Shown: positions 41,470-50,961 of the stretch, one piece after another
Layout: each line of letters opens with the position of its first letter
Numbering within the stretch: the first letter of the stretch is position 1
From: an uncultured Eubacteriales bacterium
GTDB lineage: Bacteria > Bacillota > Clostridia > Peptostreptococcales > Anaerovoracaceae
DNA length: 64,000 bases
NCBI GenBank assembly: GCA_902773665.1
Contig: CACYFF010000001.1
Span: 1-64,000, forward strand
Direction: 5' to 3'
The notes under the pieces: model-generated
Database searches by the model: none
The model's input: the letters and a program-made list of their open reading frames with translations, nothing else
What the model was told of the DNA's origin: nothing
Translations under genes and position numbers: made by a program

Positions 41470-42277
41470 TTTGCTTCGCTCTCTTCGCATGGGCCGGCTT
41501 GTTCTTCTCGTAGATCAGCTGCAGGCCGGTAAGGGTGAGCAGTTTATCCACGTGGTCGATGCAGTCGGTGCCGGAAGCCATCAGGCTCGCCATGCCGCCC
41601 GTCGCGACGACGAGAGGCTCTTTCTCGCAGCCCGTGTAGGCTTTTATCTCCTGCTTCATCATGGCGACGATGCGCTCGGTCATGCCCATGTTGCCGTACA
41701 CGACGCCGGCCTGGATGCCTTCGATCGTGTTGCGGCACAGCACGTGGCCGGGGGCTTCCAGCTCGACGCGCGGCAGCTTGGCCGTCTTTTCGAACAGGGC
41801 GTCGGAGCTGATCTTGATGCCCGGCACGATGACCCCGCCCAGGTATTCGCTCTTTTCGCTCACGGCACACAGCGTCGTCGCGGTGCCGAAGTCGATGACG
41901 ATGAGGGGTCCGGGATATTTATGCAGTGCAGCCACGGCGTTGACGATGCGGTCGGCGCCCAGCTGCTTGGGATTGTCGTACTTGACGATGAGGCCGGTCT
42001 TGATGCCGGGGCCGACGACGATCGCCTTGGAGTGGAAGTACTTTTGGCTGAGGTGCTGCAGCGTATACAGGATGGACGGCACCACCGTTGCGATGATGAC
42101 GTCGTCGACGTCCTTCGTGGACAGTCCCGCGTATGCGAACAACTGGTTGATGATCATGCCGTATTCGTCGGCGGATTTGTTCTTATCCGTCTCCATGCGC
42201 CAGTTCTCCACCAGCCGGTCGCCGTCGTAGACGCCCAGCACGATATTCGTATTCCCTACGTCGAATGCCAGTAACAT
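41456..42277 (-). CDS. coaX: type III pantothenate kinase
   Basis: Phosphorylates pantothenate, the first step of CoA synthesis. It is 273 residues long and has the type III ATP site AFDVGNTNIVLGVYDG (residues about 3-18), with GADRIVNAVAAL, VIDFGTATT and AGVVYGNMGM for the two-fold active site. Type III enzymes need a monovalent cation and resist CoA feedback. It lies 7 bases after the PucR-like gene and overlaps dusB. The ribosome site is weak (AAATAG), so translation may depend on the upstream gene. Confidence 0.95.
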   Translation of the reverse strand: MLLAFDVGNTNIVLGVYDGDRLVENWRMETDKNKSADEYGMIINQLFAYAGLSTKDVDDVIIATVVPSILYTLQHLSQKYFHSKAIVVGPGIKTGLIVKYDNPKQLGADRIVNAVAALHKYPGPLIVIDFGTATTLCAVSEKSEYLGGVIVPGIKISSDALFEKTAKLPRVELEAPGHVLCRNTIEGIQAGVVYGNMGMTERIVAMMKQEIKAYTGCEKEPLVVATGGMASLMASGTDCIDHVDKLLTLTGLQLIYEKNKPAHAKRAKQNADA

Positions 42278-42284
42278 GTTCTAT

Positions 42285-43457
42285 TTAAAAGGATTTCACT
42301 TCGTTTTCGATGCGGTAGACCGCCAGGGCCATCATCAGGCCGGGCACCACGGTGTTGGCCGTGATGTCTACGCCCAGCACGTCCTTGATGCGCTTTAAGC
42401 GGTACTGCACGGTGTTGGCGTGGATATCCATCAGCCGCGCCGTCTTCGCGGTGGAGAGGCCGGAGTCCAGCATGAAGGTCTCGAGGGTCTCCATCAGCTG
42501 GCGGCTCTTCGTGTCCTTCGCGTCGCGGAAGGGTTTGATGAGGTCCAGATAGTTCTTCTTGACGGTGCCGCCGTTCATGCAGATGTTGACGCAGTTGCCC
42601 GCGAAGGCCAGCTCGTATTTGGAGAAGCTGTGTTTGTACGGGAAGATGAGCTGGATAAAGGCTTCCGTCTCGTTGATGAGCTGGAAGGCGTTGCACATGC
42701 CTTCGATGCCGTCGGTGCCGAGCACGTGGAACGTCTTGTCCGCGTCCAGCAGCGACATGCGCTTGGCGAAGGCTTTCCATTCCGGCTCGCCGTATTCCTT
42801 CGTCTGGGAGGATTTGAGGATGAGGCCGGCGATCTCACCTTCCGTTACCATCTTAAGGGTGCGGATGTTGAACTCGTTCTCGAAGGAAGCGAGTTCCTTC
42901 AGACCGCCTTCCTTCTTGACGCCGGGGGTATAGAACACGCCCCAGAACTCTTCCTGGGACAGATCCAGTTCCTGCATCAGGGAATAGGCCAGGCCGCGGT
43001 TGCCTCTGCGCAGCGCGCGGATGAATTCCGCTACCGGGTCACGCTCGGGGGCAAAATTCCACATGCCCATCGCCAGCTCGATGATCTCCGCTAATTTGAA
43101 GATATCGTCCTGGCTATAGTTATCGTCGTTGTCCACCAACAGCAGGTAGTATTTCTCGCCGGCCACCGTAACGGGGCCCCAGTAGGTCGTAAGGCCTTCC
43201 AGCTGCAGCTTCGTGGATTTCTTTTCCTCAATCTTGAGGCCCATCTCCGTGCTCTTGCGCACAGCTTCCTCGATGGTGATGTTGTGGCGGGTCTCCACGG
43301 AGAACAGGGCGTTGAAGTCGGAGGAGAACAGCACGATCTGGAAGGCGTTGCTGAGCGCCGCCTCCCGGGCAGCCATGGGAAAACTGCTGTACTTTTCGAA
43401 GTTCAGCAGATGGTAGATGCTGTTGGTGATCAGACTGTTGGAGAAAGTCTCAGCCAT
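42285..43457 (-). CDS. PucR/CdaR-type helix-turn-helix regulator
   Basis: A 390-residue regulator. The C-terminal PucR helix-turn-helix spans residues about 325-385 (TFMLDSGLSTAKTARLMDIH, then NTVQYRLKRIKDVLG). The GGDEF-like central region (about 210-310) is seen in FHVLGTDGIEGMCNAFQLI. The N-terminal 150 residues contain a possible ligand domain. Its ATG overlaps the stop of ftsH (TAATG), so it is translated with it. The effector is unknown. Position between ftsH and coaX, two housekeeping genes, is unusual for a PucR regulator. Confidence 0.87.
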   Translation of the reverse strand: MAETFSNSLITNSIYHLLNFEKYSSFPMAAREAALSNAFQIVLFSSDFNALFSVETRHNITIEEAVRKSTEMGLKIEEKKSTKLQLEGLTTYWGPVTVAGEKYYLLLVDNDDNYSQDDIFKLAEIIELAMGMWNFAPERDPVAEFIRALRRGNRGLAYSLMQELDLSQEEFWGVFYTPGVKKEGGLKELASFENEFNIRTLKMVTEGEIAGLILKSSQTKEYGEPEWKAFAKRMSLLDADKTFHVLGTDGIEGMCNAFQLINETEAFIQLIFPYKHSFSKYELAFAGNCVNICMNGGTVKKNYLDLIKPFRDAKDTKSRQLMETLETFMLDSGLSTAKTARLMDIHANTVQYRLKRIKDVLGVDITANTVVPGLMMALAVYRIENEVKSF

Positions 43458-45500
43458 TATTCGTCTCTGCCTTTCTTTTGGGCTTCCTCCCGCGCCTTAC
43501 GCACTTCGGAAGCGTCCCGGATAATGATGTTTCCCTTTTCATCCATGACAGCAACGCGTTTGCCCTTTTCCATGGCTTCGCGCATCTGTTCTTCCACGCG
43601 GCGTTTCTCTTCCGCCTCTAAAAATGCCTTCTTTTCTGCCTCCAGACGTTCCTTTTCCGCTCTCGCAGCATCCGCTTCCTTCTGGATGTTCTCCAGCTCT
43701 TCCACGGTGCTGGTATTGGTATACAGCGCTTCGAACTGATCGGCGTCCAAAGTCTCCATCTCCAGCAGAGCTTCCGCTACGCGGTGCAGCTCTTCTCTGT
43801 GCTCCAGCAGGATCTTTTCGGTCTCTGCGTAAGCGTTCGTCATGATGTCGTGAACTTCCTTGTCGATCTTGGAAGCCAATTCTTCGGAGAAGTTCTGCTT
43901 GGACGTAAAGTCTCTGCCGAGGAACACTTCGTCGGCACTGCTGTAGTTCAGCGGTCCGATGGTCTCGCTCATGCCGTATTTCGCGACCATGTCGTGTGCG
44001 ATCTTCGTGGCGCGCTCCAGGTCGTTGCTGGCGCCGGTGGAGATGTCGCCCATGACGAGCGCTTCCGCCACACGGCCGCCCAGCAGGTGCTGGATCTCGT
44101 GGAGCATATCGCCCTTGGTCATGTAATATTTATCTTCCTCGGGCAGCTGCATCGTAAATCCGCCTGCTCTGCCGCGGGGCATGATGGTCACCTGATGGAC
44201 AGGGTCGGCGCCGGGGGTCGAACGCATCACGACGGCGTGACCCGCTTCGTGGAACGCGGTGAGGCGCTTTTCCTTGTCGCTCATCACCTTGCTCTTCTTC
44301 TTGGGGCCCGCGATGACCCGGGTAATAGCCTCTTCCAGGTCCTCCATATGGATCTCGGAGCCGTTGCGTCTCGCGGTGAGCAGCGCGGCTTCGTTCATCA
44401 TGTTCTCGATGTCTGCCGGGGTAAAGCCCGGGGTGCGCTTGGCCAGCGTCTTGATGTTGACGTCCTTGCCCAGGGGCTTGTTCTTGGAGTGAACGCGGAA
44501 CACCGCTTCTCTGCCCTTGATGTCCGGGGTGCCGATCGTAACTTCGCGGTCGAAACGGCCGGGGCGCAGGATGGCGGGGTCGAGCACGTCGGGACGGTTG
44601 GTCGCCGCCAGCACGCGTCTGTTCGCGTTCATCGTTGCCGCCGCCGATGCCGGCGCCTCTTCTGCGGCCGACCGCATCGATCTCGTCGATGAACACGATG
44701 CAGGGAGCATTCTTCTTCGCTTCGTCGAACAGGTCGCGCACGCGGCTGGCGCCGACGCCTACGAACATCTCGACGAAGTCGGAGCCGGAGATGCTGAAGA
44801 ACGGTACGCCCGCTTCGCCGGCGACCGCCTTGGAGATGTAGGTCTTACCAGTTCCCGGAGGGCCTACGAGCAGCACGCCTTTGGGGATGCGCGCGCCCAG
44901 ATCCGTATATTTCTTGGGACTCTTGAGGAAGTCCACGATCTCTTCGAGTTCCGCCTTTTCCTCGTCCAGGCCGGCCACGTCCTTAAAGGTGACTTTCGTG
45001 TTGCCGTCCTTGAAGATCTTGGCCTTGCTCTTGCCGAAGTTCATCATGCCCTTGTTTCCGCCGCCGCTTCCCATAAAGCTCGTCCAGAAGAAGATCATGA
45101 TGGCGACCAGCAGCAGCGTGGGGACCCAGGAGATGACATTCGCCCAGGCCGAGGGCTTGATGCTTTCGACCGTAAGTTTGCCGGCTTCCGCCTGGGGGAT
45201 CAGGTAGCCTTCGCTGACGATGGCCATGTCGTAGGCGGTCGGTGCGTAGGAGACGAAATAAGAGCTGTCTTTCAGCTGACCCTCGTAGCGCCGGTTTCCT
45301 TCGCTGACGCTGATGGTCTGGACCTTTTCGTCCTTGAGGGCTTCCACCATCTCGGAGAAGCCGATCTCCTTGACCTGTGTGGTATTTCCCATAATGCCGC
45401 TGTTCTGGAACAGCCAGATGCCGCCCAGCACGACGGCAAATAAAATAATGTACAGTCCGATACCCCTGAACGGACCGTTATTTCTCTTCTTGTTATTCAA
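43457..45500 (-). pseudogene. ftsH: ATP-dependent zinc metalloprotease FtsH, broken by a frame-shifting deletion
   Basis: The membrane AAA protease is split in two frames. The first (45500 to about 44616) has two membrane spans ([18 protein letters not shown] and [17 protein letters not shown]), Walker [12 protein letters not shown] and Walker [11 protein letters not shown]. It reaches GGNDEREQT at the junction 44616/44615. The second frame resumes at [23 protein letters not shown] and has [10 protein letters not shown] (zinc HExxH) and a charged C-terminus. In intact FtsH about 18 residues (a TLNQLLVEMDGF-like helix) lie between; they are missing and the frame shifts. The start is TTG at 45500 with GGAGG. 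Either a real loss or an assembly error. Confidence 0.88.
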
Positions 45501-45540
45501 CTACAAAATTCCTCCGTATTGAATGATATTAATTGTTGTT

Positions 45541-45569
45541 ATCATAACTCTTTTTGTAGTATGACACAA
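45541..45569 (-). promoter_or_regulatory. ftsH promoter
   Basis: -35 TTGTGT (minus strand 45569-45564), 17-base spacer, -10 TATGAT (45546-45541). The TTG start follows about 40 bases downstream. Confidence 0.6.
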
Positions 45570-45586
45570 TATATTACCACACTATT

Positions 45587-46579
45587 TTAGTGTTTACAAG
45601 TGAACGTGACTTCGTCGTGTTTTATCTCCGCCCGGTACCCGTGGGGGAACTCTATCACCTTGCCCGTACGTCTGCTGCGAACTGCATCGAGCAGGCTGGA
45701 CAGATGCGCGGAAGCGATATCCTCGGTAAGTCCGATATCGGCGAACAGGCGCCGCACGACGCGCTTGGCCAGGGCCGGGTGCATGGCGGCGAGCTCCTTT
45801 ACGGGAAAACTGCCGGCGTGACCCCCACAGGCCTCCTCCGCCAGCTTTTCCAGAAACGCGTCGTCTTCCCTGGCGTTGGCCGCAAGACGCGCCAGGCCGT
45901 CCTTCAGGCTGGGGTTGAATTCCTTCTCCAGCAGCGGCAGCACCTCCAGCCGCAGTTTGTTGCGGGTATAGTAGGTGTCCGCATTGGTGGAATCGAACCG
46001 GGGCGCAAGGCCGCGCTTTTCGCAGTAGGCCTCGATCTCGCTTCTGGGCGTATCCAGCAGCGGCCGGATGACCCCGTCATCCCTCACGTACTCCATGCCC
46101 GCAAGACCGTGGATGCCGGTGCCTCGCAGCATGCGCATCAGCACCGTCTCCGCCTGATCGTCGCGGTTGTGGGCCAGCGCGATGAGGACGCGCCCTTCCG
46201 CTGCGCCGCAGAAGCTGAAGAAGTTGGCGCGCTGCCGCTGCAGCGCGGCATGCCGGGCTTTGCGGCCCGCCTCTTCCGGGGAGATGCCCTCCGCTTCCGC
46301 CTTTTTATATACGTTGCAGATGTCCACCGTAAGGGGTACCTGCAGCGCTTTGCAGACGTCCGACAGGAAGTTTACGTCCTCCTTGGCGGCGTCACCCCGC
46401 ATCATGTGGTTGAGGTGCAGCGCCCGCAGTTCGTAGCGGATGGTCCTGCGCAGATCCGCCAGGATGTATAACAGGCACAGCGAATCCGGGCCGCCGGAGA
46501 GGCCCAGGATGACGGTATCGCCGTCCGCGATCATGTTGTGCTCTTGTATGGTCTTCCGGACCTGGAGTTCAGCGTTCAT
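45587..46579 (-). CDS. tilS: tRNA(Ile)-lysidine synthase, short form
   Basis: Joins lysine to cytidine 34 of tRNA-Ile2, so AUA is read correctly; normally essential. The N-type ATP pyrophosphatase P-loop is GLSGGPDSLCLL (SGGPDS at about residues 28-33), with LHLNHMMRGD, ALAHNRDDQAETVLMR and IRPLLDTPRSEI. At 330 residues it lacks the C-terminal domain found in many homologues, as in other short TilS. The ATG at 46579 is chosen; a TTG at 46585 overlaps the tatD stop. No hpt gene follows, unlike the usual tilS-hpt-ftsH order. Confidence 0.93.
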   Translation of the reverse strand: MNAELQVRKTIQEHNMIADGDTVILGLSGGPDSLCLLYILADLRRTIRYELRALHLNHMMRGDAAKEDVNFLSDVCKALQVPLTVDICNVYKKAEAEGISPEEAGRKARHAALQRQRANFFSFCGAAEGRVLIALAHNRDDQAETVLMRMLRGTGIHGLAGMEYVRDDGVIRPLLDTPRSEIEAYCEKRGLAPRFDSTNADTYYTRNKLRLEVLPLLEKEFNPSLKDGLARLAANAREDDAFLEKLAEEACGGHAGSFPVKELAAMHPALAKRVVRRLFADIGLTEDIASAHLSSLLDAVRSRRTGKVIEFPHGYRAEIKHDEVTFTCKH

Positions 46580-46581
46580 CG

Positions 46582-47358
46582 TCAATAAGCGATCCCATAG
46601 AAATCACAGGCATTCCGGAAGGTGGTCTCTGCCACTTCTTCCAGGGTCAGCCCTTTAATTTCTGCAAATTTCTTCGCGACTTCCTCCACGTGCACAGGCG
46701 TATTCGTCGTTCCCCGGTAAGGCACCGGCGCCATATAGGGAGAATCCGTCTCCACGAACAGCTTTTCCAGAGGTACGGTCTGCACGACCTCCACCGGTCT
46801 TCTCGCGTTCTTGAAGGTCACCGGCCCCGCCAGGGAGATGTCCGCCCCCAGCTTGACGTACTGCCGAGCCAGCTCCGCGCTGCCGGAGAAGCAGTGGATG
46901 ACCACCCGGTTGCGGCCGAAGATGCCGGAATCCTTTAAGATCCGCATCGTATCCTCCTCCGCTTCTCTGGAGTGGATGATGATGGGGCAGTCAGCCTCTT
47001 TCGCCGCGGAAAGCTGCGCTGCAAACCAGTACTGCTGCACGTCCCGGGGCGAAAAATCGTAGTGATAATCGAGGCCGATCTCGCCCAGCGCCCTCACCTT
47101 CGGCTGCTTTAACAGCTCCAGGATCTGTGCCAGCTGTTCCTCATCGAAGTCCTTGGCTTCGTGGGGGTGGCAGCCCGCTGCCGCGTATACGAAATCGTAT
47201 TTTTGAGCCGCTTCGGCGCATTTTAGGGACGTCGCCAGGTCCGAACCCACATCCGTGCAAAGTGCAACAGAGGATGCCCGGATCTGTTCGATCAGAGCAT
47301 CCCTGTTTTCGTCAAACGCTTCGTCGGTTATGTGGCAGTGAGAGTCGAAAAGTCTCAT
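46582..47358 (-). CDS. tatD: TatD family metal-dependent hydrolase
   Basis: A 258-residue TIM-barrel hydrolase, usually a 3'-5' exonuclease. Metal-binding motifs are FDSHCHITDEAF (HxH), GEIGLDYHYDF (Glu), PIIIHSREAEED (His), VIHCFSG (His) and VETDSPYMAP (Asp). All ligands are present. It lies 14 bases after metG, the common metG-tatD order, and is coupled to tilS by overlap with its possible TTG start. Not a Tat-secretion component despite the name. Confidence 0.94.
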   Translation of the reverse strand: MRLFDSHCHITDEAFDENRDALIEQIRASSVALCTDVGSDLATSLKCAEAAQKYDFVYAAAGCHPHEAKDFDEEQLAQILELLKQPKVRALGEIGLDYHYDFSPRDVQQYWFAAQLSAAKEADCPIIIHSREAEEDTMRILKDSGIFGRNRVVIHCFSGSAELARQYVKLGADISLAGPVTFKNARRPVEVVQTVPLEKLFVETDSPYMAPVPYRGTTNTPVHVEEVAKKFAEIKGLTLEEVAETTFRNACDFYGIAY

Positions 47359-47372
47359 TGCGTACCGTTTTC

Positions 47373-49346
47373 CTATCCGATGATCATGCCGTTCTTAACG
47401 TCGGCACCGACAAAGGTGAATTTATTGTTCTTTTCGTCGCAGGCGAAGCAGAGCATACCGTTGCTCTCCAGTCCGCGCAGATTTCTGGGCTTAAGGTTGC
47501 AGACCGCCATGACGTGCTTGCCGACGCATTCCTCGGGAGTGTAGCTGCCTGCTACGCCGGAGATGATCTGGCGCACTTCGCTGCCCAGATCCACCTGGAA
47601 TACCAGCAGCTTATCCGCCTTCGGGTGCTTCTCCGCCTTGATGATCGTGCCGGCGCGCAGGTCGATCTTGTCGAAGTCCGCGAATTCGATGGCTTCCTTG
47701 TAGGGAGCGTATTCTTCCTCTTCCTTCTTTTCCTCGGCAGGAGCCGCTGCAGCCGCTGCCGCAGCCTTCTGAGCCGCGTTCATGGCGTCCAGTTCTTCCA
47801 GTTCCTTCGCCACGTCCATGCGCGGGAAGATGGCTTCGCCCTTGCGGGCCACCTGGCCGTTCATCATGTCGAAGTACTGCGCTTCCTTCCAGACGGGATC
47901 GCCTTCCAGACCCAGCTGCTCGCGGATCTTGGAGGAAGTGGTGTGCATATACGGGAAGATGAGCACGGACACGATGCGCAGGGCATCGGCCAGATTGTGC
48001 ATCACGGTCTCGAGACGCAGCTTCTGCGCGGGGTCTTTCGCCAGCGCCCAGGGCATGGTCTCGTCGATGTATTTATTCGTTCTGCGGATGACGGTCCAGA
48101 TCTCTTCCAGCGCGATGTTGAACTGGAACTTGTCCATGGCCGCTTCGACCTTCTTGTAGCACTCGGTAGCCATTTCCTTGAGCTCCGCATCCGGACCTTC
48201 CGCTTTGCCGGGGCCGGGCACGATGCCGCCGCAGTACTTTTCGATCATGGCGGTGGTGCGGGAGACCAGGTTGCCCAGGTCGTTGGCCAGATCGTAGTTC
48301 ATGCGGTTGAGCATGACTTCGTTCGTAAACTGGCCGTCGGAGCCGAAGGTGTATTCTCTCAGCAGGAAGTACTTCAGGGCGTCTACGCCGTAGCGGTCGA
48401 TGAGCTTGACCGGGTCAACGACGTTGCCCTTCGATTTGCTCATCTTGCCGCCGTCGATCAGCAGCCAGCCGTGGCCGAGAACGTGCTGCGGAATGGGTTC
48501 GTCGATACTCATCAGCATGGCAGGCCAGATGATGGAGTGGAATCTTACGATCTCCTTGCCTACCAGGTGGTAGTCCACCGGCCAGTACTTCTCGTAGAGT
48601 TCGGTGCTTTCGCCGTTTACGGGAGGATAGCCCAGCGCGGTGATGTAATTGGTGAGCGCATCCAGCCAGACGTAGATGACGTGCTTTTCGTCGATGGGCA
48701 CGGGGATGCCCCAGTCGAAGCTGCTGCGGGAGATGCACAGGTCTTCCAGGCCGGCGTCGATGAACGCGAGCATCTCGTTGACGCGGGTCTGGGGCTGCAG
48801 GAAGTCCGTCGTCGTAAACAGCTCTCTCAGCTTGTCCGCGTACTTGGAAAGCTTAAAGAAGTAAGCTTCTTCCTTGGCTCTGCCGATCTTTCTGCCGCAG
48901 TCCGGGCAGATGCCGTCGGGTGCCTGGGTGTCGGTCCAGAAGGACTCGCAGTCGGTGCAGTACCAGCCTTCGTAAGCGGATTTATAGATATCGCCCTTCG
49001 CATACATGCGGCGGAAGACCTCCTGCACGCGGACGGTGTGCCGCGGCTCGGTGGTGCGGATGAAGTCGTCGTAGGAGATCTCCATGGTCGCCCAGAGCTT
49101 TTTGATGCCTGCGACGACGCGGTCCACGTATTCCTGCGGGGTGACCCCGGCAGCCTGCGCCTTCTTCTGGATCTTCTGGCCGTGTTCGTCCGTACCCGTC
49201 AGGAAGCGCACGTCGTAGCCCTGCAGTCTCTTAAAGCGGGCCATCGCGTCCGCCATGACGGTGCAGTAGGTGTGGCCGATGTGCAGGTTGTCGCTGGGGT
49301 AGTAGATCGGCGTGGTGATGTAGAATGTCTTGCTGTTGTCTTTCAT
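47373..49346 (-). CDS. metG: methionyl-tRNA synthetase with C-terminal tRNA-binding domain
   Basis: Charges tRNA-Met. Class I core: NLHIGHTYC (HIGH motif), a zinc knuckle CTDCESF with ICPDCG (about residues 125-145), and GGKMSKSKGNVV (KMSKS). The anticodon helices follow (about 360-500), then an Ala/Glu-rich linker and a C-terminal tRNA-binding OB domain (about 550-657: LRAGTIIKAEKHPKADKLL, MAVCNLKPRNLRG). Start at 49346 behind GGAGG; 657 residues, the standard Firmicute length. Confidence 0.97.
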   Translation of the reverse strand: MKDNSKTFYITTPIYYPSDNLHIGHTYCTVMADAMARFKRLQGYDVRFLTGTDEHGQKIQKKAQAAGVTPQEYVDRVVAGIKKLWATMEISYDDFIRTTEPRHTVRVQEVFRRMYAKGDIYKSAYEGWYCTDCESFWTDTQAPDGICPDCGRKIGRAKEEAYFFKLSKYADKLRELFTTTDFLQPQTRVNEMLAFIDAGLEDLCISRSSFDWGIPVPIDEKHVIYVWLDALTNYITALGYPPVNGESTELYEKYWPVDYHLVGKEIVRFHSIIWPAMLMSIDEPIPQHVLGHGWLLIDGGKMSKSKGNVVDPVKLIDRYGVDALKYFLLREYTFGSDGQFTNEVMLNRMNYDLANDLGNLVSRTTAMIEKYCGGIVPGPGKAEGPDAELKEMATECYKKVEAAMDKFQFNIALEEIWTVIRRTNKYIDETMPWALAKDPAQKLRLETVMHNLADALRIVSVLIFPYMHTTSSKIREQLGLEGDPVWKEAQYFDMMNGQVARKGEAIFPRMDVAKELEELDAMNAAQKAAAAAAAAPAEEKKEEEEYAPYKEAIEFADFDKIDLRAGTIIKAEKHPKADKLLVFQVDLGSEVRQIISGVAGSYTPEECVGKHVMAVCNLKPRNLRGLESNGMLCFACDEKNNKFTFVGADVKNGMIIG

Positions 49347-49389
49347 GTTTCCTCCTTGTCCGCACAAATGGGTGCGGATCTAAAGTATT

Positions 49390-50016
49390 TTATATCAGGG
49401 ATGCCGGGCCGGTCATGCTGATGAGCCTGCCGAACTTGTGTTCCGGCTGATAATCAAATTCGAGGATCCCCGTGGGCTGGATCTCGATATGCCAGATATC
49501 GTTGAGTCCAAAGCCCGTCATGTGGGCGATCATGCTGCGGATGGCCATCGCGTGAGAGACCACTGCTATGGGTCTCTCGCCGTATCCCTCCTTCTCCGCT
49601 TCTGCGGCCAGGTCCGCCAGGAAGGGACCGGTCCGTGCCTTTACGTCTTCGAAATTCTCTCCGCCCCTCGGCCGGTGGAATCCGAATTCATACAGAAATT
49701 TGTTGGCGTCCTCCGCGTCGACCGCGACGGCCTCTTCGAAGGTCATCTGCTCGTAGATGCCGCAGTGCAGCTCGCAGATGCGTTCGTCAATGCGCAGAGA
49801 CAATTCCGGGTGGACGGCTGCGATGCCTTCCGCCAGCAGCTTCGCCCGCTGCTGGGGGCTGCAGTACAGCGCGGCCAGGTCGATCGCCTTTAAGCGATCC
49901 GCCGCCCAGGCGATGCTTTCGCTGCCCTCTTTCGTGAGGGGCGATTCCGTGCGCCCGTATATGATCCTTTGTTTTAACGCCTCCGTCTGGGGATGGCGTA
50001 TCAGTAGTAATTTCAT
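49390..50016 (-). CDS. histidine phosphatase family protein
   Basis: A 208-residue phosphatase of the phosphoglycerate-mutase-like branch. The catalytic loop is LLLIRHPQTEALKQ (RHx-type, with P in place of G), and VVSHAMAIRSMIAHM holds the second catalytic His. YGRTESPLTKEG follows the pattern of the family. Cofactor-dependent substrates vary (phosphoglycerate, alpha-ribazole phosphate, others). The ATG at 50016 overlaps the stop of the EamA gene (ATGA). Substrate unresolved. Confidence 0.9.
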   Translation of the reverse strand: MKLLLIRHPQTEALKQRIIYGRTESPLTKEGSESIAWAADRLKAIDLAALYCSPQQRAKLLAEGIAAVHPELSLRIDERICELHCGIYEQMTFEEAVAVDAEDANKFLYEFGFHRPRGGENFEDVKARTGPFLADLAAEAEKEGYGERPIAVVSHAMAIRSMIAHMTGFGLNDIWHIEIQPTGILEFDYQPEHKFGRLISMTGPASLI

Positions 50017-50945
50017 GCGTTTTCTTTCTTCTTTTCCGGCAGCGGGACCTGCACCATGACGATCGCCGCAAACATGATGACGCAGCCCAGCAGTTCTCTG
50101 CCGGTCATGCGCTCGTTCAGGAGCAGCGCGCCAGCCAGCACCGCGAAGACGGATTCCAGGCTCATCAGCAGCGACGCGATGGTCGGATCCGTAAACTTCT
50201 GCGCTACGATCTGCAGCGTATAGCCCAGGCCGCCGGACATGAGGCCGCAGTACAGAATGGGGATGGCGGCAGATACGATCTTGGCCCAGGTGGGTTCTTC
50301 GGCGATAAAGGCGATGACCCAGGAGATGACCGAGGTGGTCGCAAACTGGATCGCGGAGATCCCGATGGGATTGCCCAGCTGCACGAAGTGGTCGCAGCAC
50401 AGGATGTGCAGCGCGAACAGCACGGCGCAGATGCAGACGAGCGTGTCGCCTCTCGTGAGGGAGAAGCCTTCCGTCATGCAGAGCAGGTACATGCCGCATA
50501 CGCCCACCAGGACGGCCAGCCATACCAGCCACGTGTTCTTTTTCTTGAAGAACAGGAAATTGATGATGGGGACCAGCAGCATGTACATGGCGGTGATAAA
50601 GCCCGCCTTGCCTGCGGTGGTATAGACGATGCCCATCTGCTGGAACGAACTCGCCGCACAGAGGAAGATGCCGCAGCAGATGCCGCCGACGACCGTATTG
50701 CGGTTATATGCCTTCTGTTCCTCTGGACTCTTCAGGCTGTACGCCGAGGACGGATTTGCCCGCTCCTTCTTGATGACGATGAGGGCGACGATCCCCACGG
50801 CGACGGCAGCCAGCGCCATGCGGGCCGCACCGAACGTAATGGGTTCGATGCTCTCCATTCCGACCCGCTGACCCACGAAAGCAGTGCCCCAGATGAGGGC
50901 CGTGAGGGTGAGCAGGATGTTTCCGAGCATTTTCTTGTTCTTCAT
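50013..50945 (-). CDS. EamA/DMT family transporter
   Basis: A 310-residue inner-membrane transporter with ten membrane spans in two EamA repeats. The N-terminus (LLTLTALIWGTAFVGQRVG) and the second half (YCGLMSGGLGYTLQIVAQKF, then SLESVFAVLAGALLLNERMT) match the drug/metabolite transporter superfamily. AAGGT precedes the ATG. Substrate unknown; metabolite export is typical. Confidence 0.92.
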   Translation of the reverse strand: MKNKKMLGNILLTLTALIWGTAFVGQRVGMESIEPITFGAARMALAAVAVGIVALIVIKKERANPSSAYSLKSPEEQKAYNRNTVVGGICCGIFLCAASSFQQMGIVYTTAGKAGFITAMYMLLVPIINFLFFKKKNTWLVWLAVLVGVCGMYLLCMTEGFSLTRGDTLVCICAVLFALHILCCDHFVQLGNPIGISAIQFATTSVISWVIAFIAEEPTWAKIVSAAIPILYCGLMSGGLGYTLQIVAQKFTDPTIASLLMSLESVFAVLAGALLLNERMTGRELLGCVIMFAAIVMVQVPLPEKKKENA

Positions 50946-50961
50946 GTTACCTTATATCCTT

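Noticed and set aside
44517-45443. 308-residue plus-strand frame opposite ftsH
   Set aside because: Shadow of the AAA and membrane regions of ftsH.
47127-49421. 764-residue open frame on the plus strand opposite metG and tatD
   Set aside because: Shadow of the metG/tatD coding sequence; no ribosome site and no recognisable domain.
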